Assembly (NCBI GenBank): GCA_008360955.1
Contig: LUCM01007409.1
Span: 154,056 to 218,055 of the forward strand
Direction of reading: 5' to 3'
Source: Fasciolopsis buskii
Lineage: Eukaryota > Platyhelminthes > Trematoda > Plagiorchiida > Fasciolidae
DNA length: 64,000 nt
Below are positions 23,501-35,500 of the stretch, piece after piece (the stretch's first letter is position 1; every line of letters starts with the position of its first letter). The translations under genes were made by a program, and so were the position numbers. The notes beneath the pieces were generated by a model, which searched no databases, had not been told where the DNA came from, and saw nothing but the letters and a program-made list of their open reading frames with translations.

Positions 23501-26500
23501 TTTCGTCATGATTAATTTGTTTTAAATAGTTATAGTAAAAATAGACCCACCCATCGGTTTACCAAGTTGTATAATTCTACGTTGTTCGGCGTCACAGAAA
23601 ACGCTGAAAAACTGGTTCTGGTTGCCAGTATTTCGTACAATATAAGTATGAAAACGACCATCTGTTTCAAGTGAAGCCCAACGATGTGCCGCGAAAGCAT
23701 TTCCACTCCTCTGATTCATCCACACATAGCTCGCTCGGCATAACTGGATCCAATCGACAAGTACAATTTCAACACAAAAGCCCAATTACCCCACGAGTTG
23801 CCTACAGGGTTCGCCAAGTCAAAGAAAAAGATTTGAAACTGGAGCAAAACGGAAATCCATAGTCTCTCTCACCCCTACAAAAATATTCACACACGGCAAT
23901 TTCGCCTGTTTGCAGCACACAGACTCGACAACAAACTCAACGGTTCAGTCGAGCTTGCGTCATCGATTGTACACTCAGCGCGGTTCAGTTGAATCTGAAA
24001 AAGCTTAGTGATTAAGTGTTTGGTCGGGTTTCACACTCGATTATCTAAATTTTCTTTTGACTAACGAAATGCGTTCGGCTGACCTGTGCTCATCACGACC
24101 AAACAGAAACGATCTCCTTATGTTACCTCTTGAAATCGCATCAAGTTTGTATTTTTGTATTTTTGTATAATGTCTTTCACTAAATCCTTGAATGCATCTG
24201 CCAAATCTGTCCGATGCACATTTCTCAGATTTTCCTCCTGCATTCGACTCTGTTACACACGGTCTTTACTTCTTCGCAAACTAGAACTGTTAGGCTGCCT
24301 CAGGAGCCTCTTGGCAAGATAATCAGATTAATTCACCAACAGATCTCAGTGTACAAGGCGCGAACGAAAAAACGGACAACATCGGTAGATAATTCTGGAG
24401 TTCTTTAAGGAGCTTCCGTTCCGGACCAAACGACGTTAGAAGTGTATCGAAAAATCGATGCGCCATGTATTGGTTTTTATTGTGAATGATATAATATTAA
24501 TAACACAGCGTTGTTGGTAGATGTAATGCGCCAACGTTTCGACTACCGTGGGTAGTCTTTCTCAAGGCAAGTTTTACAATCAAATGACTGAGGGAACGTT
24601 CACATGCCAACTGATGTTTAGTTGTGTTCGTGTATGTGTGTGCTTTGAAATGTGGGTCAGGTGAGTGATTAGTTGTCTTCCACGTCATGCGTCACCGTGG
24701 TGGTGGGGTCAACTAGCGCGGTGACCTTTGGTATGCTTGTTTCTTAATGATGTTAGGGCTGTCCATATCTCCGAGATCTCTGCTCCGTCGTTCCGATTTA
24801 TGCATGTGGGGTGGGTGCTTATCGCCAGAGCCTCGGCAACCTTACGCTCAGTGCAGGTTCTGAATCCACGTTGAAGTATTTTTACGTTNGTACTTCGGAA
24901 GCAATAAGAAAGGTCCTCAGTGACTTTGATATTCACACTTTCTTCCGGATGGATAACACTTTAAAGCGCCACCTATCAAAAGCTAAAGATCAAGTCGGTG
25001 TGCAAGACCACGACAATTGCATCTACAAAATCAGTTGCAAGGAATGCCCGGCTGAATACATTGGACAAACCAGCAGACAACTGATGACGCGGATAACTGA
25101 ACACAGAAGGAAAGAAAAGTGCAGACCTACAGATAAGGCGGCCTTATCAAAACTTGAGCGCGATTCAGCCATCGCTCTGCATGCCATAGCAGAAGGGCAT
25201 AACATAGATTATGAAAACGTAAAAATACTTCAACGTGGATTCAGAACCTGCACTGAGCGTAAGGTTGCCGAGGCTCTGGCGATAAGCACCCACCCCACAT
25301 GCATAAATCGGAACGACGGAGCAGAGATCTCGGAGATATGGACAGCCCTAACATCATTAAGAAACAAGCATACCAAAGGTCACCGCGCTAGTTGACCCCA
25401 CCACCACGGTGACGCATGACGTGGAAGACAACTAATCACTCACCTGACCCACATTTCAAAGCACACACATACACGAACACAACTAAACATCAGTTGGCAT
25501 GTGAACGTTCCCTCAGTCATTTGATTGTAAAACTTGCCTTGAGAAAGACTACCCACGGTAGTCGAAACGTTGGCGCATTACATCTACCAACAACGCTGTG
25601 TTATTAATATTATATCATTCACAATAAAAACCAATACATGGCGCATCGATTTTTCGATACACTTCTTACGTCGTTTGGTCCGGAACGGAAGCTCCTTAAA
25701 GAACTCCAGAATTATCTACCGATGTTGTCCGTTTTTTCGTTCGCGCCTTGTACACTGAGATCTGTTGGTGAATTAATCTGATTATCTTGCCAAGAGGCTC
25801 CTGAGGCAGCCTAACAGTTCTAGTTTGCGAAGAAGTAAAGACCGTGTGTAACAGAGTCGAATGCAGGAGGAAAATCTGAGAAATGTGCATCGGACAGATT
25901 TGGCAGATGCATTCAAGGATTTAGTGAAAGACATTCTACAAAAATACAAAAATACAAACTTGATGCGATTTCAAGAGGTAACATAAGGAGATCGTTTCTG
26001 TTTGGTCGTGATGAGCACAGGTCAGCCGAACGCATTTCGTTAGTCAAAAGAAAATTTAGATAATCGAGTGTGAAACCCGACCAAACACTTAATCACTAAG
26101 CTTTTTCAGATTCAACTGAACCGCGCTGAGTGTACAATCGATGACGCAAGCTCGACTGAACCGTTGAGTTTGTTGTCGAGTCTGTGTGCTGCAAACAGGC
26201 GAAATTGCCGTGTGTGAATATTTTTGTAGGGGTGAGAGAGACTATGGATTTCCGTTTTGCTCCAGTTCCAGATTGTTTTCTTTGTCTTGAACGTGAGCTC
26301 ATCGTTGTCTTTTGACTTTTTCCCAACCAACCAAAATTTTGAATGCCCTAGTTTTTTTGCGAGATGAAATTCACTGACAATGATGGAGCACATGTGGTTT
26401 GACTGAGCGACTTTGGGTTGAGTTTTCGGGAAATGTGATGGATTTCACTGTTTCACTGTCCAAATTGGGAACTTGCTATTTCAAGGGAGTTTAGCCAAGT

Positions 26501-29500
26501 GGAGTATGGGTGTGCGCATTTCATCGCTACGAGATCACAGATGTGTTGGTCACTAAACCGTCTGAATGCAGACGGACTGTTGCACATCTGGTACTGAACG
26601 ACGGTGACACATAATTCAACGAGTCATTCATTTAAATAAGAAAAGCATAGTTTTGATAACCACAATTCTCTTTCAACTATTCGAATTTTCCCAAGCTTCG
26701 AAATGTTAGTTATCATGAACAGGTCACTGACATACAAATAAAGCTGGGTTTGAATGCAAAAGCACAAGTACTCGGCCTTTTTTTCAACCAGAAAACTAGG
26801 AAAGAATGATGCGAGATTCGATGGAAATGTGAGCATGATGTCCCCAGTTAAATGCTTGGTTTATGTGTTAATTACAAATACATCTATTCATATGATAAGT
26901 ATAAAAATTTTGCTAGAAAGAACGCTACTGTATGGATTAAGGTATGGTATGCTTTTTTCACTCAGTCGACAGATCTCAATGTTATTTTGTCCGGAAGTTC
27001 GTCTGCGGTGGATGTTCATCGTCGTGGACGTTTCACTACTTCATCTAGACAGACAGAATTTATACTCATTAGTTTTGTGCACTGAACGCCCGTATACGTG
27101 TAAAACCATGGAACGAACCAGTTCCGAATCTTCCTGTTCCGGTACGGTAATCATTTTCCGGTAAGATGCGGCGAGACTTATTTGTCTACTTACTTGGTGG
27201 TTTTTATTTTCTACCAAGTTGACCTGGTTGTCCATGCTGTCACTCTAATCGGAACTTGAATACAATGCCGGGGTAGGAAAAGTATGAACTGGTCCACCTG
27301 TCTGTTCAACCAATCGGCTGACGATTTCCGTTAGTTTTTACAAAATGCAAAGGAAACCGGTGGGAAATGGACGTCTTAGTTAACGGTGAACAACATTTGT
27401 TTTAAAATAACAGATAACGTGTCTCACTTTGATTCCCTTTATCATTTGCACAAAGCAAACATTATTTACACGCTTCTGGTAAATGGGCTACTGTAAACGG
27501 TTGCTGATCTTCAAGAGACTATCGAAATTGACACTCAGTTAGGATGAGTAACTGAATCATGGGAAAGTACACTAACATTATAAACGAACGCGGTATGCAG
27601 TCTTCCCATTGTAATAACTAAAAAAAAATGCAAAATGATTGCTTTCCAGTCAATCTTCAAACGAATAAGTTCACATATCTGTATGATAAACGCACCTCTA
27701 ATTGTTCATCCATCATTAACCGAAAACTTTCCATCATCATTTGAAATTTCTCCCACTTTGTCTTGGTGGCGTTCACAGCTGCAACTCCAGCACCGGCGAC
27801 ACTTCGCAACAATCGATCTTTCGCCTCGGCACATTTTATTTGTTCCACAAGACGACTACGAGATCGGGAGAAATCGGTTTGTTGAGCTTTTGCCTCACTA
27901 AGCTCATCCACTGTTTGTGGTCTTTGAGAAAGTTTATCCAATGCGTCTAAAATGACGAATTTGTATTTGGACTGAGAGAACTATATCTGAACGAATGAGG
28001 CAGCATGCTGCTGCTGATTCTTAACAAGGATGAAACAGCTGTACAGTGCTTCCGTGGTGATATCACATGGTGAATTATTTCCTGAAAAATTAACATCAGT
28101 TGGACAAGCAAATCAAAAGTAATTGCGAGGTTTCTACAAACATTTCAGATATGTCGACGAAATAATCTCTTGTTTCTTGGCTCTTCGAATTAGAACAGAT
28201 CATGGATGTGCTTAATGTATACGAACGTGCTGAACAAACAGCGCAAACGAAAAGAAAGCATGAATGTTTAAAGTCGACTTGAAAATGGTTTCCATTCCCG
28301 AATGGACAGATTTCTAGGAAGTTGAAAGACTCACAAGGTTAGACAGAGGGGATAATTACCAGACTTTCACCATTTCAAAATAACCATGGGTCATGATGAG
28401 CAACGAATGACATGGAGATGGAGAACGGAGGAGCAAGTACATTGTGGTAAATCCTACATAATAAATTAGTTTGTTTCATCTTACTATCTTCGTTTTGGAA
28501 TTAACTGGTAATGACACAATAAGATGTAAGGGTTGGTATACACACTAGATAGTACAAAAATGATCGATTTCTTTCGCAATATCAGGCACTATCGGTCAAG
28601 CACGGGCGAAAGAGATGTCAACTAATTGTCAATTTGTTTGTCGATCATACGCTTTTGAAAACTATCAGTTTAATTACGTATTAAATTACCCGATGGTAAT
28701 AATTTACCTTAAGGAGCATATACGTTAATTTTCACGAAGATCTGGATGTTCAACTGATTGTCAGAAATTACTCGTACTTTAACTAAATTCAGAGTATTTT
28801 TCCCATAACAGAATTAGATTTCGTCACCTTGTTTGTACGCATGCAACATCTAATCACACTTCGCTTTCTCAGTTGGCTTTTGTGCACAAGTTAATCCTTG
28901 TGGTTATTCGGTTGCACGATGAAAACCAAATATCCGATCACCACTGACTTTTTTTAAAGAATCCCCTTAAATCAAGTCGCATGTGCTGTTCGTTATTTTT
29001 ATTTTAAATCCCTGTGTTATGCTTGATCAAATCGGTTATTTTAACTTGGACCGGATACTTGTACAGGGTTAGTGATGAAATAAAATACGTCAGTTTGCCG
29101 TGGGCTCATTCGACTGGTTTCCAATACCCGATGTTATGGAGCTCTGCAGCAAACCGTTTACCTCAGTGCTGCTGATATTTTGTCCCAACAAAGGGCCAAT
29201 TTTCTAATCGGTGCAGACAAGCATCAAAAGATTCGCGTAGGCGGTTGACCTCTGATCCAGACATCCGGATCCGTTAACTTGTGTTTACTCTACAGTTTTC
29301 CTGTAAAAGTGTGTATATATATATGTATTAGTAACGGCACCCTATAGCACATAATGGGTAGACTGAGTCATGATCTCATGCTCGTACCATCGGCCTATTG
29401 ATTGAACATGCAACCATCATCATTAGATCATAGATTTATGGGATGAGTCGATGGTCACCTAAAATAACCCATAAAGGAGTACAAGTGCTTCTTCAAATAA

Positions 29501-32500
29501 TTTGACTGGAGGAAAACTAGAATGGGGATATCGCTAAAATGGACTGATCGCTGAAAACAACTCCAAAAACCAGTACTAAAATAAATAAATTCTGTCATTT
29601 GAATCACAACCGAGGTGTTGAGTGCCCACCTGAGGAGTTCTTGATCCTCTTGACAATTTATAAAATGAATCACTTGTGACCTGGATTTTGTTGTCCGTGG
29701 CATTACTTTGGCCTGGTGATCTTTCGTTGTATAGTTCTTGATGATATTTCACCATTTTATTTTAAAGTTCGGACTTATAAACAAAGAAAGTTTTGAAATA
29801 ATAAACAGCACTACTTGTTAATAGTAACCGTTAGGCGAAATGAAATGATTTGCAATCGTTTACCCGTAAGAAAAGCGTCCGCTGCGACCAAGTCTCCTTG
29901 GATAGATCGTCTCAGGCACGTTTGTAACGCTTCAAATAAGTTCTGTAACAATCCTTCAATGGACATTTTAATGGGTACACAGTTCACAGTGATGCAGTCA
30001 ATTCGAATTTCGTTGGGCAGCTTTTCCGCATCACGACCGCGTGTTTTCAAACCCTAGAGCAAATAGATCGTAATTTCACGATCACTATCAAACGACCAAC
30101 GTAAAGAATGGTCGACGTTTATTCAGTGAGCTCAGTCACATAATTACGGGGTTTAGTGAGAGAATTTATGTCGTATTATGAAAGACTCTACTGTAGCAAC
30201 GAATGCAAGAGATAGTCGATGCTGTGATGGGGACGAACTAAGCATAGCTGTCCAAAGAATCTGTACTATATGTCAAATGCACCCCGCGGAAAACAATGGA
30301 AACTTAATCAAAAACGAACCACATTATTACTAGATTCACGGCTAGCAGCAACATGTCTCAAGTAGAGAGCTTCTATTAAACTTTCCATTTGAGACAATCC
30401 GATTGACATAGCCAGCGGATGCCCAAACAGGCAAAATGACACGCTGTCAGTATACTAACTAAAAGAATCCGGAACGCTGAGGTAGCCGGAGTCTGAAGCT
30501 TTCCCTTTTAGTGGTTAAGGGCAGTGGCGTAGACGCGATTCATCGTGGTTATTGAAACTAGTTTTTGGTTAACAAAAGCGTATCTCATCTGTTTTACTCC
30601 TCTGTACAATAGAATCAATGATCATAGCGTAGGTGTCCTCTGACAACCTAGCTAAGCCTCCCAGCGGGCAGACTGTAAAATTCGGTGCGATCGTATTTTT
30701 TTCATACAGGCATCGGTCGATCACTTTTTGTAACTCTAATCATTAGTTATGTGCCCACATCCATATTTCCGATCCTTAAAATAATGTCATATGTTCATCA
30801 TCGACCGGTCAATGACACTGACTTCATGACCTTGTGAATTTCTTTTTGCCCGCTGGCTAGGTTTATCTATCGATTTCTTATTTGTTGGCTTTGTGAATCA
30901 TTCCGGTGACCACTGTACCTCCTTCTTTTGTCCAACTGACACGATTTCGGCTTGTCCTCTTTCCATCTATTCGATTTTTGAGTTTGTTCTGAGTCCGCTC
31001 AGTGTCTCCGTGTAGGAGCACCTTATTAAGTCACACGAATCCGTCGCATTCATTGAAAGTAGGTCTCTCAGGATGAAACTTATTTCGCTGTTCTGATTTC
31101 GCTCTCGACTAAACCGACGACCGTACCGTAATGGTGTTTGTAAAAGTTCGACTGTTTGTCCATTGAGTAGATCACGACTGCGCTGCACCGATCAGTTAAA
31201 TCGATTCTGGTCCCGTTACTTGGCTGTAACCATAGTCTTCTTTGTTCCTGAATACTTTATTGTTTTGGAGCACGAATAATGACTTACAATATCACAATAA
31301 ATGCGGTTATACAATTGGATTTGTTCTGCTGCTCACAGCTTTTTATTGATCTGTGGTGTACATAAACCAACAACGAATTGATCTTGGTGGATTAACAATC
31401 ATTGCTTCTTGGATAGGTGCTATAGTTAGTCTGATAGAAGGTTCGGGACCGCGCTCAGTTCTATAGATTCGTCTGCACACAGCTTTCGGTAAGTCGTCAA
31501 TAGTTAACCAGTGGACAGTTCAGTGGTCTTTACCTTTCTCGTCTCTTCAGTTAGTCAGTTGTTTTGATTAATATATGCGTACCTCTATTTATTTTTATCT
31601 TCCTCTTGCATCATAAATCTCTTCTCCTATGCTTTTGATGGTACTATATCTATTTGCATTTATATGCATATATAATTTATTCTGTATTGCTTAGGATTCC
31701 TAGATATCCGGTAAGTATGTCGCTTAGATCCCAGCAAGGAAGGCCAATGCGGTCCCCACCACTCGAAATATCGGAGCTGGAAAGCAGTGTTTGAAAATGA
31801 AAATAGAAAAATTATCAGAAATGGTGAAGCAACAGGATAACCAGTCAGGTGTGACATTCAGAAGAATTACTGCAGCCCTCAAAAAACCGTATACATCATA
31901 ATGTATTAGACCAGAGAATATTAGTTACTCTGCACTGTTAGTTGGAGTTACTAATGATAGGATGATGATAGTATTAATGACATTAGTTCAAGGATTATAA
32001 ACCAGTAGTGATGACACTATGGTGATCGATCATATAAAAGTATACTAAGACACCTAGGATATTTAGGGATTTTCTTAGTGCAGCATTGCAGATTTGGTTT
32101 TGACATCAAGCCAAATCAATAATTTGCTTCGTGCACCGGAAGGTGCATATTTAGCAGCGACCTAACTACCACCATACAAATATGACACCATCAAGTGCAG
32201 TGTAACGAGATTCGAAATCAGTTCATTGAATCTTGTGATACAGGAAACAAGTTGCGGCATTTGGAATGACTGAAGATTTCTAAGCCTGAGTGCATGTAAG
32301 CAACTGTTCTTAATTGGATTGCGTATCGGTAGCTCATTTACTTTTATTAAGATCATCATCAACTGGATGTGTCAGTAGCCAAAACTCCACAATGGAATGT
32401 CGAACATGCATTGTTAAGTTGGGCAACGATGAAGCGAAGGGGTAGGTCACAGCTAGGGACATTAAAAGATTTAGGACCACATTGGAGTCAACATTGGCCT

Positions 32501-35500
32501 TGGATTCACGTGTATGATCTTTGTTTGTTTATTATTACCAGATTGCTTCTTTCTGCATCATTTTCATATTTGCTCTTTAGATTGAATTGGGGATTGCTAT
32601 CTGAACAGGTATACAATGAGTGATGGTCGGTCAAAACCGGCAAAAATAAGCAAAAACGATAGGAATAAAAACAATAACCACGCCCTAAAACAGATATGAT
32701 GAGGTGACGTTAACATTAACCAGCAAACTGCCTGGCCGCTTAATGAACGACCAACTATTCAAACGAGAGCAATTGACACTCTAACTCTTGTGGACGTACC
32801 TTGAAATTTCGCTCAAAATCAATCAACTCCCGACAATGTGAATCTACCAACTCGTCCAAATTCAGATTCCCAAGAACGACCCATTCATGAAATGGTTCCA
32901 ACGTGGCTTCAAGTCGAGTAAAAAGTAGCTCTGCTTTTCGATAGCAAACACGCAAACCAGCTGCCTGATTTGTAATAATATGTGGAAAGATCAGGCCAGG
33001 GCTTGACTCATCCGGGTTTGTTGAGAAACCGGTTGGTAGTTCACTGACTCCACGAAAATGGGTTGGTATGGCAATAAATTTACGCATCTCCCGATAATAA
33101 CGTGCCTTAATCTGTATGAATTTCATTGAGAAAAGACAGAAATTAAATTACGATTACATTTTCGTGAGTTATTGTCATTTATTACTCTTCAGTTGTTCCT
33201 GCTCTTAGAGGAGCTACCTGACCATTCAGAACTACCTGGATGCCTAACAGTTTATCACCTTTACACGGGTACTGATTCATGTCATGCTCACACGAATTAT
33301 GGATAGCATAATAAATCGTACAATACATACTTATTGAGTCAGCTCTGTTTACATTAATACATTAAGAATGTATCAATTTTCCACTTACCTCTTCAAACGG
33401 CGGACGAAATCCAAGACGGCATTGATGATAAACCATGTCCACGCGAAGCTCGGGCATTTTCTCGGTCAAAGCTTCCAGTCCATTTCGATACTGATATTCT
33501 AGCACTTTGTACAGTTGGCGATCCAAGTGCGCTTTCCACGGGGTCATATGGTCTGGTGGATATCCCCCCTGGTTAGCTACTTCTGCCAGGATATAGCGTA
33601 TTTCAGCCAATTCACTACGCCACCGGGGTTGGTTACGCAATAGGTCTACATCTAGTAGTCGTATGATCTGTTGATAGGTAGTGAACGAAACAGACAATTG
33701 CGCGTTCAGATCAATTCATCTCAGAAAGTTAGAAATGGAGACTGTCGTCCTTTCTTGATCGCTAAACACGAGCCATATCAGTTGCTTAACAAACCACATT
33801 AACAGGGAGGGTATTCGAATTGCCAACAATAGGAAATATATTACATATAGGTAGAGCAAATGAGTCGAGAAACATGACAAAGACTTTTGCTCGGTGTCAG
33901 ATTCGTTTCATTTTATGTGGTGTTTTTAATTCTCTTGAATGGATCAGCCATGATGATCAGTGTAATATCAACTGGTACACTTGTCAGGTCTACTCTGAGG
34001 TACTATCCTAGAGCTTCCACTACTACGACAAAAGCGTTTAGTTGAAAAAAATGAAGGCCGATTGAAAACATATCTGAATGTCAACAGGCGACCGTACAGA
34101 TCTTCCTTTTGGACTATCGAAAGCATGTTTCCGGTTCAGGTAATATCAGATCAGTTCAGTCTTTGCAACGACAGACAGTGTACCAACGTGCTCTGGCTTC
34201 CGTTGCTACCTCACAGCATTATCTGTTCATAAGAGAAAGAGAAAACGAAGAACAGTGAAAGATCTACTGGAAAATGATCAGTTAAATAACTACACGGAAT
34301 AGAAAATGCTTTGAATATACGAAAACCGCTGACTGCGATATTCAGCCGTATCACCTGTTGTATTCATCGGATGCTTGAGGGAATCTCGTGAACACCAACC
34401 CGGTGACCTAACTGCACCTGAACGAGCCAGTCCACTAGTTTACAGATTACGTCTTATTAGAGTCATAGCTAAGGAGGAACACAGTGAAAATAAAAGAGGA
34501 AACAAAAGTGAGTGTTGTGCAGAGAGCACCGCACGTGTTAGTTCTTTCATCCTCTTCTCCATGTCATCGGCGGCCCATCGAAATCCATGGTTTCACTGTG
34601 GGCTTCATACTGCCCGGTTGCCCAAACCGAAGTAGAGGGTTGGGTTAGGAGATCCTAAACTGACCCTCTGACCAAGTGGTCTAACTTACAAGGCAGTGAG
34701 ACGATATGAAGGTCTCGCACCTTTCCGGGAGCAGGTGAGAGATGGCTTTCATAAGCCCTTCGGATGAGGCCAGACATCATGGTTGCACGGTACGCCTTTC
34801 CACCACAGATGTCGGGGAGCAGTGTTTTACGCTTCCCAAACCGTCCGTGGTTGGCTTAGAATCATCTTTCAGCAATTCCTCTGGTATGATTATAAGCGAT
34901 AAGCGGAACAAAATAAAATACGCTGAAATATCCACAGCACAAAAGACTTCCGTTTTTCTTACTTACCTTCTCCACAATTGTGAAGTGAACTTTTCGCAGT
35001 TTCCGATTTTCAGACATCAGCTGGCGAGAGGCTTCTTGCAGCTGAGAAATATACTTTTCAACCTTCTCAAGTTGATCCCAAGTGATACCCTTACTGACGT
35101 CGTTCAGGCCGCCCAGGATTTGCGTCTGAGGTGATTTAATCAAGCGCTCGAAAGCCAAGGCCGAATTGAGCATAAGGGCCTGCTGGCATGGGATCATTTG
35201 ACTATCAATCGAATTGTAGAAATGAGCAACCTACAACGGCAAAGAAAAAAAACTACCCTTCATGACTATATCAGAAGGACACCAACTGGTCTGCCAGTAG
35301 CTCACCGAGTAGGTCTACTGTGATACACACAGTCGGGCACTGGACGGAAGTTTTCTGACTGCCGTACGTCCCAGATTGTCACTTACGTTCCGTGTCCCTT
35401 TACTTATAAGTAGTAAAATACCGTTTGTCATTTTCTGCAAACACTGCTGGGATACCCGATAGGCCAACGATATTCCTAAACTACTGATTACACTTTTACT

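Larger units (their letters stand above)
24889..26282 (+). mobile_element. Penelope-like element 3' end, right copy with GIY-YIG endonuclease
   Basis: A 5'-truncated Penelope-like retroelement. It starts inside the region joining reverse transcriptase and endonuclease (TSEAIRKVL), runs through the whole GIY-YIG domain to a stop at 25395, and continues into a 3' region to about 26282. The reverse transcriptase is absent. From 25216 outward it is the inverted twin of the left arm. High arm identity suggests recent formation, or an assembly effect. Confidence 0.88.
22537..27695 (-). other. DYNC2H1 intron 14, hosting the Penelope-like palindrome
   Basis: GT-AG intron of 5,159 nt. Its middle is the 2.46-kb palindrome of Penelope-like element ends (23822-26282). 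The remaining flanks, 22.5-23.8 and 26.3-27.7 kb, show nothing I recognise. Confidence 0.8.

Noticed and set aside
24811..24888. Upstream 26 codons of the 194-codon frame as the N-terminus of the GIY-YIG protein
   Set aside because: They are the antisense strand of the left inverted arm; true Penelope-like protein sequence begins at the ambiguous base.
34670..34740. tRNA gene or tRNA-derived SINE head (GACCAAGTGGTCTAAC)
   Set aside because: Only an A-box-like string is present. No B box at the right distance and no cloverleaf could be folded by eye.
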